Part shown: one piece after another, positions 18,946 to 26,980 of the stretch | Layout: each line of letters opens with the position of its first letter | Position numbering within the stretch: the first letter of the stretch is position 1 | NCBI GenBank assembly: GCA_903921205.1 | Contig: CAIXPF010000051.1 | Location: 1 to 64,000, forward strand | Reading direction: 5' to 3' | Length of the DNA: 64,000 nt | Origin: an uncultured Acidimicrobiia bacterium | Lineage (GTDB): Bacteria > Actinomycetota > Acidimicrobiia > Acidimicrobiales > CAIXPF01 | The notes under the pieces: generated by a model | Database searches by the model: none | What the model saw: only the letters and a program-made list of their open reading frames with translations | Told to the model about the DNA's origin: nothing | Translations under genes and position numbers: made by a program

Positions 18946-19542
18946 ATGCCGGCCATCCGCACCGATGGCGACCAGCGCCGGCTCGAGGCCTTCCTGCCCC
19001 GTCGGGACCGCCCCTATCTCGCCGTCACGGCCGCCGTGGCGTTCGTCGGCGGCGCCGTGCTGCTCGCTGCTGCGCCCTCACCGTGGCTGTGGCCGTCTCT
19101 GGCCGGTTTCGCCCTCTGCTCCGCGCTGATCAGCGCTGGAGACGCCGTCACCCAGCGCATCCCGAACCTGCTGAACCTCAGCGCCCTGGGCAGTGCGGTG
19201 CCCTTGCTGGCCCTGGCCGCCGTCGGGGGTGCCGGCTCGCCGGTGGGTGCCGCGACGGGCGCCGCCGCGGCCTTCGCCGTGTACTTCGGGCTCTGGCTGG
19301 TGGCGCCCTCCGGCATGGGCATGGGCGACGTGAAATTGGCGCCCTACCTCGGCGCCCATCTCGGCTTGTTCGGCCTGTCCTGCTGGTGGCACGGGCTGTT
19401 CTACGGGGTGGCCGTGCAAGGGGTCGTCGTCGCGGTCGGCCTGGCCACCGGACGACTGCGGCGGGGCGACCGGCTGGCGCACGGGCCGGCGATGTGTCTC
19501 GGTGCCGCGATCGCCGTGCTCGAGGCCCTGCTCACCCGCTGA
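18946..19542 (+). CDS. Prepilin peptidase, A24 family (CpaA/TadV type)
   Basis: A 198-residue integral membrane aspartyl peptidase, five to six predicted spans. The two catalytic Asp motifs are visible: GDAVTQRIPN (about residues 65-74) and GMGMGDVKLA (about 122-131). It lacks the N-methyltransferase part of PilD, as in Tad systems. It starts 3 bp after tadC and would process the Flp pilin encoded 1.7 kb away on the other strand. Confidence 0.9.
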   Translation: MPAIRTDGDQRRLEAFLPRRDRPYLAVTAAVAFVGGAVLLAAAPSPWLWPSLAGFALCSALISAGDAVTQRIPNLLNLSALGSAVPLLALAAVGGAGSPVGAATGAAAAFAVYFGLWLVAPSGMGMGDVKLAPYLGAHLGLFGLSCWWHGLFYGVAVQGVVVAVGLATGRLRRGDRLAHGPAMCLGAAIAVLEALLTR

Positions 19543-19600
19543 TCGGGCCTCGGCCCATCTGGTGAACGAGCCCGGCCGGGCAACCGAATCGGACCGACGG

Positions 19601-19670
19601 GTACGCGCAGGTACGGACAGGTACGGACAGGTACGGACAGGTACCGACCGGTACGGATCGGCACGGCGAG
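19601..19670. repeat. 10-bp tandem repeat array between convergent genes
   Basis: Seven 10-bp units lie end to end. Three are exact GTACGGACAG (19611-19640), flanked by diverged copies GTACGCGCAG, GTACCGACCG, GTACGGATCG and GCACGGCGAG. The period is close to one helical turn, so the GTAC cores face one side of the DNA. The array lies between the prepilin peptidase stop and the stop of the GT87-type gene. Confidence 0.9.
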
Positions 19671-19674
19671 GCGA

Positions 19675-21039
19675 CTAACTCCCTACGCCCGAACGCACGG
19701 CATCCGCCACACCGTCCGACGCCCCGGACTGCACCGGTACACGGTCTTCCGACAGACTGGCCGGCACCCGACCGGCCGGTATCGGACCGGCCGGTATGGG
19801 ACGGACTGCTGTCATGGGAACGGCCGTCGTGGTGTCGGACGGCGACGATGCTGCAGAAACGGCACGGCAACGGGCACGCACCCCGGCGATCACGTCCACG
19901 GCCTCGAAGGCCAACCACGCGCCGGCCAGAGGCCCGAAGGCGGTGCTGACCGCAGGCCACGGGAAGAACAACGCCGTGACGACCCCGATCCCGAACAGGC
20001 AGAGCCCCTCGAGCCGGCGGATCGAGGGCAGGGTGTAGCCGTCGCGACGCAGGTACCACGACGCCGCCGGCACGGCCACGATCAGCCCGTCGTAGAAGTA
20101 CAGACGCGGGCTGAGCGCCACCATCGCCAACGCCGCCATACCGATCAGCCGCAGGGCCGGCGTGGCGTCGTCGGCCCGGCGCCAGGCCTGCAGGGTCAGC
20201 GCTGCCAGAGCGATTCCGAGCACGCACCACAGCACCCAGGTCACCGTGGATCCGTCGAAATGGCCGGCGACCACCCGCAGGAAGGACAGCAGGGTGATCT
20301 GCTTCTCCATCGGGGCATCGCCCTGTTCCTGCACTGCGGCCACCGTCCGTACGGCGTCCACGAAGCGGGGCCAGGCCCCGATCGACACCGGCATGGTGAC
20401 GACCACGGCCGCCAGCAGCGCCGCAGCGCCGTGACGAGCCATGCCCCGGCAACGGCGCACCACCAGCAACGGCAGGACCAATGCCGCCAGGTTGGGTTTG
20501 ACCGCCAACAGCGCCAGACACCACCCCGCCCGTCGGTCGTCGCCCTTTTCCCAGTACGCCGCCCCGCCGACCAGCGCCACCAGGTACAGCCAGCTGTACT
20601 GCCCGGTGATGAGCACCTGCAGGGTCGTCGGGGCGCACAGCAGCGCCGAGCAGAACACCAGGAACCGCCCGTCGCCGGTATCGACGATCGCCGCCAGCCG
20701 GCGGCACGACCACACCACAGCTAGCACAGCCATGACCACGGTCAACGCGTAGGAGGCGTAGTACGGAACCAGACCCAGCGGCACCACCAGCGGCAGCGCG
20801 TACGGCGGATAGAGGTACGCCCACTTCTCCCCGGCGGAGGCCGTGTAGACCGAGGCCCAATCTCCACCGAGGGCGCGCCAGCCGGCGTTGTCGAACGCCA
20901 CCCAATCGCGATCGAGAAGCTCCGGGCGACCGAAGGCCGAGATCAGCCACAGGACCACGACGGAGAGGAACAACCCCAGCCCGACCAGGTGGCCGATCCG
21001 CCGCCGACGGGTAACCGCTGCGCTGGTCGAGGGGTGCAC
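19675..21039 (-). CDS. GT87-like (DUF2029) polytopic membrane glycosyltransferase
   Basis: A 454-residue protein with about ten hydrophobic spans, starting with HLVGLGLFLSVVVLWLISAF. LYPPYALPLVVPLGLVPYYAS, LAVKPNLAALVLPLL and SPRLYFYDGLIVAVPA match the polyprenyl-phosphate-mannose mannosyltransferase (GT87/DUF2029) pattern. The C-terminal 70 residues are a Pro/Ala/Ser-rich cytoplasmic or external tail. I start at GTG 21039, after AAGGTGG. The frame is open to an ATG at 21123, but that extension reads TRTRR repeats from a 15-bp tandem repeat. Wedged between the Flp pilin and the prepilin peptidase, it may glycosylate pilus or cell-wall polymers; that is only a guess. Confidence 0.75.
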   Translation of the reverse strand: MHPSTSAAVTRRRRIGHLVGLGLFLSVVVLWLISAFGRPELLDRDWVAFDNAGWRALGGDWASVYTASAGEKWAYLYPPYALPLVVPLGLVPYYASYALTVVMAVLAVVWSCRRLAAIVDTGDGRFLVFCSALLCAPTTLQVLITGQYSWLYLVALVGGAAYWEKGDDRRAGWCLALLAVKPNLAALVLPLLVVRRCRGMARHGAAALLAAVVVTMPVSIGAWPRFVDAVRTVAAVQEQGDAPMEKQITLLSFLRVVAGHFDGSTVTWVLWCVLGIALAALTLQAWRRADDATPALRLIGMAALAMVALSPRLYFYDGLIVAVPAASWYLRRDGYTLPSIRRLEGLCLFGIGVVTALFFPWPAVSTAFGPLAGAWLAFEAVDVIAGVRARCRAVSAASSPSDTTTAVPMTAVRPIPAGPIPAGRVPASLSEDRVPVQSGASDGVADAVRSGVGS

Positions 21040-21077
21040 ACCACCTTGTCGGCAGATCTCACCGCCCTCCTGACCAC

Positions 21078-21122
21078 TGCGCGTTCGTGTCCTGCGCGTT
21101 CGTGTCCTGCGCGTTCGTGTCA
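21078..21122. repeat. 15-bp tandem repeat, three copies
   Basis: TGCGCGTTCGTGTCC is present twice exactly and once with a final A (21078-21092, 21093-21107, 21108-21122). It lies just upstream of the chosen start of the GT87-like gene and, if the longer frame were used, would encode a run of Thr-Arg. Confidence 0.9.
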
Positions 21123-21215
21123 TGCGCGTGCCCGTCAGCCGGCCCGACCCGGGAAAACGTCAGCGGACCGTCCGGGGCCACATGCCCCGGACGGCCCGCT
21201 GGTCGTCTGCAACGC

Positions 21216-21434
21216 TCAGCCGCCGGCGGCGGTGGCCGAGCTGAGGGTGGTGCTGGTCTTGTCGAACACGTCGGCGATCGTGGATCCCAACGTGCGGACC
21301 GCCACGATGATGGCAACGGCGATCAACGCCACCAGCAGCGCATACTCGGCGGCGGTCGCACCTTCATCACGGTTGCGCAGTGCCACAGCCCAGGCTTGGA
21401 CCGTGGCAGCGGTACGCATACTCAGTTCTTTCAT
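21216..21434 (-). CDS. flp: Flp-type pilin
   Basis: A 72-residue prepilin. After a short leader with positively charged residues comes GATAAEYALLVALIAVAI, giving the conserved Gly...Glu-Tyr cleavage/assembly motif followed by a hydrophobic helix. The mature C-terminus is small and polar (TSTTLSSATAAGG). ATG 21434 has AGGAGGAAA 7 nt upstream, so the start is secure. It is the major subunit candidate for the Tad genes at 14-19.5 kb although it lies on the opposite strand. Confidence 0.93.
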   Translation of the reverse strand: MKELSMRTAATVQAWAVALRNRDEGATAAEYALLVALIAVAIIVAVRTLGSTIADVFDKTSTTLSSATAAGG

Positions 21435-21669
21435 CGGATCGTTTCCTCCTGGACACTCGGGCACCGGACCACCTCCAACGTGAGGCGTCAGGCCGATCGA
21501 GACAACTCCACGCCGGACGATCCGAGACAGACCGTGCCGGAAACGCCATCCGAAAAACCCCAGTTCACGGCCCTGACGCGGCCACAGCGACCAGATTCGG
21601 GGGGTCCTGGGCTAAATGTCCCACCCAAGGAAAGTGAAGGTCGGCCCCGGACGCGCCGATACCTAGCAC

Positions 21670-22413
21670 GTGGCATTGACAAACTTCGCACCTCAGATGG
21701 TCCGGGACTTCCAGCCGGCCAACATCGCCGGCGCCGCCATCGGCGGGCGGGTCGTGATCGTCGACCAGCACGCGTTGGTCGCCGAGAGCATCGCCCTGGT
21801 GTTGCACACCGCAGAAGTGGCGACCTCCATCACCCGTGATCCCTCCATCGAAGCGGTGGTGCGTCATGTCCGCGCCTTCGATCCGGACCTGGTGCTCGTC
21901 GGGGCGACCAACAGCGACGCCATCGACACCGTACGCACCCTGACCCGCGCCGGGATCAAGGTCGTCGTCGTGACCGACGGCACCGACCGCATCAAGGTCG
22001 CCGGGTGCATCGAGGCCGGGGCCACCGGCGCCGTTGCCACCACCGATGCCGTCGACGTGCTGCTCAACGCGGTGCGCGAGACGGTGGCCGGCCGCCGCTT
22101 GCTGTCGCCGACCACCGAGCGCGACCTGCTCGGCGAGCTGCAGCTGCACCGCCGTGACCATGCGATGCGCCTCGCCAAGTTCCAGAACCTCTCCAACCGG
22201 GAGTCCGAGGTGCTGTGGGCGCTGATGATGGGCAAGTCGGCCGGCGAGATCGCCGACGAGTCCTACGTCTCGATCGCCACGATCCGCAGCCAGATCAAGG
22301 CCATCCTGCGCAAGCTCGAGGTCAACTCGCAGCTCGCCGCCGTGGCCCTCGCCTATCAGGCCGGCTGGACCCGCGAAGCGTTCCGGTCCTCCGGCAACAT
22401 CCGGAACTTCTGA
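21670..22413 (+). CDS. NarL/LuxR-type regulator with a degenerate receiver domain
   Basis: A 247-residue DNA-binding protein. Residues about 27-145 fold like a receiver (VVIVDQHALVAESIALVL, then DPDLVLVGATN), but the phospho-acceptor Asp is replaced by Gly at about residue 78. Only one of the usual acidic pair (Asp32) remains, so phosphorylation is unlikely. Residues about 174-228 form a LuxR helix-turn-helix (LSNRESEVLWALMMGKS, then SIATIRSQIKAILRKL). GTG 21670 is used; ATG 21697 is an alternative. It is divergent from the Flp pilin (235 bp between starts), suggesting it controls pilin expression. Confidence 0.85.
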   Translation: MALTNFAPQMVRDFQPANIAGAAIGGRVVIVDQHALVAESIALVLHTAEVATSITRDPSIEAVVRHVRAFDPDLVLVGATNSDAIDTVRTLTRAGIKVVVVTDGTDRIKVAGCIEAGATGAVATTDAVDVLLNAVRETVAGRRLLSPTTERDLLGELQLHRRDHAMRLAKFQNLSNRESEVLWALMMGKSAGEIADESYVSIATIRSQIKAILRKLEVNSQLAAVALAYQAGWTREAFRSSGNIRNF

Positions 22414-22438
22414 CCGCCGGGCCCGACACGGGCCGCGT

Positions 22439-23029
22439 TCAGAGCACCCAGGTCCGGAGCAACTCGGGTCCGCGGACTGCCCAGTCCTCGGCGACGACGG
22501 CGAACTGCATGTGGTCCTCCCACTCGCCGTTGATCTGCAGCAGGCCCACCGCCACACCTTCGCAACGGAACTGCAGTTTCTCCATGACCCGTCGACTCGG
22601 CTGGTTCCGGGGAACGATCGAGATCAGCAACCGGTGCAGTACCAGGTCCTCGAACGCGAAGCGGGCGAGCACCACCACCGCCTCCGGGCAGTAGCTGTTC
22701 CCGGCCTGCTCGACATCGACCCAGTAGCCCACGTTGCCGGCCTGCATCGGCCCTCGCTGCACGGCCGAGAGGTTGATCTCACCGCTGAAACGGCCGTCGA
22801 CGAAGATGCCGAAGCCGTACCCGGTACCGAGCTGCCGCTCCCGCTGGCGGGCGGAGCACCGGGCGGCGAACGCGTCGAAGCTCTCCGCAGCATCGGGCTG
22901 ACCCGGCATCCGTCGGGGTTCCCAGCGGGTGAGCCAGTCGACGTTGCGCCGGCGTACCGTCTGGAACGCCCCGAAATCGGAAACGGTCAACGGACGCAGG
23001 ACGACCCGCCGGCCGGTCAACGTCGACAT
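22439..23029 (-). CDS. GNAT acetyltransferase, RimJ/RimL type
   Basis: A 196-residue N-acetyltransferase. RRVVLRPLTVSDFGAF opens the domain, FSGEINLSAVQRG and GNVGYWVDVEQAGN build the central sheet, and LLISIVPRNQPSRRVMEKLQFRCEG is the acetyl-CoA/C-terminal signature of the RimJ group, which acetylates protein N-termini or ribosomal proteins. It follows the aminotransferase by 7 bp and is probably co-transcribed. Confidence 0.87.
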   Translation of the reverse strand: MSTLTGRRVVLRPLTVSDFGAFQTVRRRNVDWLTRWEPRRMPGQPDAAESFDAFAARCSARQRERQLGTGYGFGIFVDGRFSGEINLSAVQRGPMQAGNVGYWVDVEQAGNSYCPEAVVVLARFAFEDLVLHRLLISIVPRNQPSRRVMEKLQFRCEGVAVGLLQINGEWEDHMQFAVVAEDWAVRGPELLRTWVL

Positions 23030-23036
23030 GGGGCAC

Positions 23037-24131
23037 TCAGCGATCGAGCAGCTCGGCGAGGGCGCCGAGCAGCAGGGTCACGTTGCGGCTGCGCGCCGTG
23101 TGGCCCATGAGCCCGATCCGCCACAGCTTTCCGGCGTAGGCACCGAGACCACCACCGATCTCGATGCCGTGTTGGACCAGCAACTGCTTGCGCAGCGCCG
23201 CCTCCTCGGAGCGCAGCGCCTCGGGCACCCACACCGTGGTCAGCTCCGGCAACCGGTTGCCCTCGGCGGCAAAGAGCTCGAGGCCGAGCTCGGCGAGCCC
23301 CTCGTGCAGCTGCGCACCGACCGCGGCGTGGCGGGCCCAGGAGTTCTCCAGCCCTTCCTCGAGCACCGCACCGAGCGCAGCGTGGATGGCGAAAACCATC
23401 GAGATCGGCGCCGTGTGGTGGTACGCCCGGGCACCCTCGCCGGTCACGTACTTGGCGATCATGTTGAGGTCGAGATACCACGACGACGGGCGCTCGAGCA
23501 TCCGCTCCCGGGCCCGTTCCGACACGGTGAGCGGGGCCAGCCCCGGCGGGCAGCCAAGACACTTCTGCGTGCCGGAGTAGGCGATGTCGATACCCCAGCC
23601 GTCGATCTCGAGGGGGATGCCGGCCAGCGAGGTCACACAGTCGACGAGCAGCAGGGCATCGCCCTTCAGTTCGCCCAACGGCACGACGTCGTTGCGCACC
23701 CCGGTGGAGGTCTCGGCGTGCACCACGGCGATCATCGCCGGGGACGGGTGGGCCTCGGCGAGCTGCTGCGGGTCGATGGGCCGACCCCATGGCACGTCGA
23801 CACGGACGACCTCGGCGCCGCAGCGGGAGGCCACGTCACACATCCGCTCGCCGAACACGCCGTTCACCCCGATGACCACCACGTCACCGGGCCGCACGAA
23901 GTTGACGAAGGAGGCCTCCATGCCGGCCGAGCCGGTTGCGCTGACCGGGAAGGTCAGCGGGTTCGCGGTGCGGAACACCTGACGCAACCGCTCGGAGGTC
24001 TCGTCGAGCACGGCGATGAACTCGGGATCGAGGTGGCCGAGCATCGGCCGCCCGAGGGCGAGGGTCACCTCCGGGTAGGGGTTGCACGGTCCGGGACCCA
24101 TGAGAACGCGATCGGTCAGCACGAGGGGCAT
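23037..24131 (-). CDS. Class V aminotransferase, alanine-glyoxylate/serine-pyruvate type
   Basis: A 364-residue PLP enzyme. LMGPGPCNPYPEV, FPVSATGSAGMEASFVN, HAETSTGVRND, LLVDCVTSLAGIPLEIDGW and the Schiff-base lysine segment YSGTQKCLGCPPGL (about residue 200) define the alanine:glyoxylate aminotransferase family. PLP contacts and length (about 360-390 expected) fit. ATG 24131 is the only plausible start near the family N-terminus; the longer open frame is a shadow of the next gene. Substrate may be serine, alanine or another amino acid with glyoxylate or pyruvate. Confidence 0.92.
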   Translation of the reverse strand: MPLVLTDRVLMGPGPCNPYPEVTLALGRPMLGHLDPEFIAVLDETSERLRQVFRTANPLTFPVSATGSAGMEASFVNFVRPGDVVVIGVNGVFGERMCDVASRCGAEVVRVDVPWGRPIDPQQLAEAHPSPAMIAVVHAETSTGVRNDVVPLGELKGDALLLVDCVTSLAGIPLEIDGWGIDIAYSGTQKCLGCPPGLAPLTVSERARERMLERPSSWYLDLNMIAKYVTGEGARAYHHTAPISMVFAIHAALGAVLEEGLENSWARHAAVGAQLHEGLAELGLELFAAEGNRLPELTTVWVPEALRSEEAALRKQLLVQHGIEIGGGLGAYAGKLWRIGLMGHTARSRNVTLLLGALAELLDR

Positions 24132-24165
24132 CGTAGTGACCGACGGCGGGCGCCGCAGCCGGGGG

Positions 24166-25098
24166 TCAGCGCGTCGAGCCGCGGAGCAGTTCCCCGACAA
24201 TGCCGTCGAGCAGGTCGCGCTCGGACACCCGGACCTCGTCGAGGCCGAAATAGCGCATGATCGCCACCACCGCGCAGCTTCCGCCGACGATGGTGTGGCC
24301 CCGGGCCGGGTCGAGGCCGGGGTTGTGCAGGCGATCGGCGTGGGACTCGGTGACCAGCGTGCGGAACACGTCCTCGGCGGCGGCGCGGGTGAGCACGAAG
24401 CCGTGCACCTGGTTCGGGTCGTACTCGACGAGACCGATCTCCACCGCCGCCATGGTGGTGAAGGTGCCACCGAGGCCGACGAAGGTGCCGGCCTCGCGCA
24501 GCTCCGGGATGGTCCGGGCCACCTCATCGACGTGGGCCTCCACGATCGACAGCGCCGCGATCAGCTCCTCGGGTCGCGGCGGGTCGCGCTCGATGTAGGA
24601 CTCGGTGAGCACCGACGCCCCGAAGGCGGCGGAGAAGACGCGTTCGCAGCGCTGAGACCCCAGGGCGAACTCGCAGGAGCCTCCGCCCAGATCCACGGTC
24701 ACGAACGGGCCATCGGCCGGGTCGAGCCCGGCGGTGGCCCCGGCGAAGGCCAGCGCACCCTCCTCCTCGCCGCTCACCAGCTCGAGCTCGAATCCGAGCA
24801 CCTCCGATGCCGGACCCAGGAACGCCGAGGGGTCGCCGGCCAGCCGAACGACCTCGGTCGAGATGCCGCGCGCCCGGACAACCCCCAGCTCGTCCATCTG
24901 TCGACGGAAGTCCCGCAGGGTGTCGAGGGTGTCCGCCAGACGGTCCTGCTCGAACGTGCGTCGTTCGCGCACCCCACGGCCGAGATGAGTGATCGCCGAG
25001 CGTCGCAGCAGCTCGCCGGCACCGTCACCGACCAGCAGGCGAGCGGACTGCGTACCCACGTCGACCGCAGCGACGACGGCAGCACCGGGACCGCTCAT
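24166..25098 (-). CDS. ppx: Exopolyphosphatase/GppA-family phosphatase
   Basis: A 310-residue ASKHA-fold hydrolase acting on polyphosphate or pppGpp. AAVDVGTQSARLLVGD (phosphate 1), STEVVRLAGDP, VSGEEEGALAFAGA, TVDLGGGSCEF (phosphate 2) and VGLGGTFTTMAAVE are in family order. It matches the short actinobacterial Ppx1/2 form without the C-terminal HD-like domain. ATG 25098 overlaps the DUF501 stop by 4 bp. The eno-ftsB-DUF501-ppx cluster seen in many actinobacteria is split here, eno and ftsB being 12 kb away. Confidence 0.92.
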   Translation of the reverse strand: MSGPGAAVVAAVDVGTQSARLLVGDGAGELLRRSAITHLGRGVRERRTFEQDRLADTLDTLRDFRRQMDELGVVRARGISTEVVRLAGDPSAFLGPASEVLGFELELVSGEEEGALAFAGATAGLDPADGPFVTVDLGGGSCEFALGSQRCERVFSAAFGASVLTESYIERDPPRPEELIAALSIVEAHVDEVARTIPELREAGTFVGLGGTFTTMAAVEIGLVEYDPNQVHGFVLTRAAAEDVFRTLVTESHADRLHNPGLDPARGHTIVGGSCAVVAIMRYFGLDEVRVSERDLLDGIVGELLRGSTR

Positions 25099-25589
25099 CG
25101 GGCAGACCCGGACAGCTCGCCGTCGCAGTGCTCTGCCTCGGCGAGACGATCGGCGACCCAACGGCCCACCGGGTCGTCGACCCCGGCGAGATACGCCGCG
25201 TAGTGGGCATGGAGGCACTTCACGCCCCGACGGGTACCACCGACCCCGCCCGTCGGACGGGGTCCCTGATGACCGGCGGGCAGCAAGACATCGCGTTCGG
25301 CCTGGTGGCGGGCGTGCAGCGCGTCGAGCGCGTCCAGCCCGACCTCCGCTTCGGCGCGGTCGACGCCGCCGTCGGCCTCGAGCCGCCCGACGAGCAGCTT
25401 GGCCCGCGGTCCGACCAGCCAGTACCGGGTCGGCATCGGGGTGCCGTCGTCGAGCAACGGGGCGTTCTCGATGACCAGCGGGCTCCCGTCGACGTCACGG
25501 GCCGCCACCCGGAACGCAGCGCGGGGCTGACGGCCGAGCAGCTCGGCCACCGCCGCACGCTCGGCATCCGACGCGATGAGATCAGCCAC
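25095..25589 (-). CDS. DUF501 family protein
   Basis: A 164-residue protein starting at GTG 25589, inside the last 8 bp of the coxG-like gene. The C-terminal signature GGTRRGVKCLHAHYAAYLAG-DDPVG is the DUF501 hallmark with conserved Cys/His residues; RYWLVGPRAKLLVGRLEADGGVDRAE is also typical. Function is unknown, but it is a regular neighbour of ppx in actinobacteria, as here. The His-rich motif might bind metal. Confidence 0.9.
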   Translation of the reverse strand: MADLIASDAERAAVAELLGRQPRAAFRVAARDVDGSPLVIENAPLLDDGTPMPTRYWLVGPRAKLLVGRLEADGGVDRAEAEVGLDALDALHARHQAERDVLLPAGHQGPRPTGGVGGTRRGVKCLHAHYAAYLAGVDDPVGRWVADRLAEAEHCDGELSGSAR

Positions 25590-26292
25590 GACGGCGCCGC
25601 AGCCACCGGGTGGCGAGCAGCAGCACCAGCACGGCGACCGCCACGGGGGCCAGTCGCTTGAGCATCGGGGCCCCGGTGGCACCGAGCAGATCGACCGGCT
25701 CGACCGGCTCGGTCGGGGTGATCCGGCGGACCACCGGCTCAGCCGGCGCAACAGGTGTGGCCACGTCGGCCGGGGCGGCGGCAGAGGGCTCGGCCGGCAC
25801 CGCGTGGGCGGGCTCGGCGGCGGCGGGCTCGGCCGGCGCAGGAGCCGAACCCTCGGCGAGCACCTTGGCCTCGAGGTTCACGACGAACTGCTTGAGCAGC
25901 TTCTCGCTCACCTCGGCCATCACGCCGCGCCCGAACTGGGCGACCTTGCCGGTGACGGCCAGATCGGTGCTGACGGTCACCTTGGTGCCCGTACCGACCG
26001 GCACCAGCGTGGCGGTGATCGTGGCGTTGGCGTTGCCCTGACGGGCGTCGCGGCCCTCGGCCTTGAGCACGGCCTTGTGGTTCGCGTCGTCCTTCTCGAT
26101 GAAGGTCGCCTTGCCCTTGTAGTTCGCGGTGATCGGGCCGACCTTCACCTTCACCGACCCGCGGAACTCCTCGCCCTCGATCTCCTCGAGCTGCGCGCCG
26201 GGCAGGCAGGGGGCGATGCGCTCGACGTCGGTGAGCAGCGCCCAGGCCTCTGCGATGGGGCGGTCGACTTCGAACTCGTTGTTCAGTTCCAT
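25582..26292 (-). CDS. coxG: CoxG-family SRPBCC protein with C-terminal membrane anchor
   Basis: A 236-residue protein. Residues 1-150 are a CoxG-type START/SRPBCC fold (FEVDRPIAEAWALLTDVERI, CLPGAQLEEIEG, GPITANYKGKATF, GRGVMAEVSEKLLKQFVVNLE). Then comes an Ala/Pro/Glu-rich linker of about 60 residues and a C-terminal span (LAPVAVAVLVLLLATRW) followed by RRRRG. CoxG tethers CO dehydrogenase to the membrane in Afipia carboxidovorans. It lies 6 kb from the other cox genes here. The Shine-Dalgarno is AGAGG. Confidence 0.85.
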   Translation of the reverse strand: MELNNEFEVDRPIAEAWALLTDVERIAPCLPGAQLEEIEGEEFRGSVKVKVGPITANYKGKATFIEKDDANHKAVLKAEGRDARQGNANATITATLVPVGTGTKVTVSTDLAVTGKVAQFGRGVMAEVSEKLLKQFVVNLEAKVLAEGSAPAPAEPAAAEPAHAVPAEPSAAAPADVATPVAPAEPVVRRITPTEPVEPVDLLGATGAPMLKRLAPVAVAVLVLLLATRWLRRRRG

Positions 26293-26407
26293 GGTGCCTC
26301 TGTGCCTCCGTCGGTTGCACCGGGGTGCCCGATGCCTGCTTCGCCGCCGACCAGCGTAGACAACCGGCCGACCTCCAACGGACGGGCGACCGGCGCCCGG
26401 CCCCCGG

Positions 26408-26968
26408 TCACCGTCGGAGGCGCTGCAGGTCCTCGACGGTGTCGACGTCGAGCGGGTCGCCCTCGCACGCCACCTCGACCACCAGGTCGGGCCGCGCGCG
26501 CATCACCGTGCGGGCCCCTTCATCCCCATCGGACGGCAGCAGCGGCCACACCTCCCGGCCCAGACGAACCGGGTTGCGCCGCTTCGTGCCGTAGCAGGCC
26601 ACCGCGATCGGGCTCGGACAACCCGCCACCCGACGCCAGGCCTCGGTGGTGACCCGGGGTTGGTCGCCCAAGCCGACGACGATCGCATCGTGGCCCGCGG
26701 CAGCCGCGGCCGCCACCGCCAGCCGGAGCGAGCCGGCCTGGCCCTGCGCCCACTCGGGGTTGTGCACCAACGTCACGCCGACGGGTACGAGTGCGGACAA
26801 CTCGACCGCCCCTTCGACGACGATCACCTCGTCGAACCCCGCTGCCAGCACCGCGTCGAGGGCATGACAGAGCACTGGCCGACCATCGAGGTCGGCCAGC
26901 AGCTTGTGGGTGGTGCCGGAGAACCGACTTCCCGCCCCGGCGGCGAGCAGCACCGCAGCCACCGTCAT
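26408..26968 (-). CDS. MobA/MocA-like nucleotidyltransferase (molybdenum cofactor)
   Basis: A 186-residue NTP-transferase. The signature LLAAGAGSRFSGTTHKLLADLDGRP binds the nucleotide, NPEWAQGQAGSLRLA matches the MocA/CoxI-type group, and GLGDQPRVT carries the metal-binding Asp. MocA makes molybdopterin cytosine dinucleotide, the cofactor of CO-dehydrogenase/xanthine-oxidase-family enzymes, which fits the cox genes in the window. It starts 12 bp after the acyl-CoA dehydrogenase stop. A 115-bp gap without recognisable content separates it from coxG. Confidence 0.87.
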   Translation of the reverse strand: MTVAAVLLAAGAGSRFSGTTHKLLADLDGRPVLCHALDAVLAAGFDEVIVVEGAVELSALVPVGVTLVHNPEWAQGQAGSLRLAVAAAAAAGHDAIVVGLGDQPRVTTEAWRRVAGCPSPIAVACYGTKRRNPVRLGREVWPLLPSDGDEGARTVMRARPDLVVEVACEGDPLDVDTVEDLQRLRR

Positions 26969-26980
26969 GTCGTATCCCGA

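Noticed and set aside
14138-19542. Type II secretion or type IV pilus instead of Tad
   Set aside because: The CpaB, CpaF-type ATPase, TadB, TadC order and a short Flp pilin with a Glu-Tyr motif fit Tad; no PilB, PilC or secretin is present.
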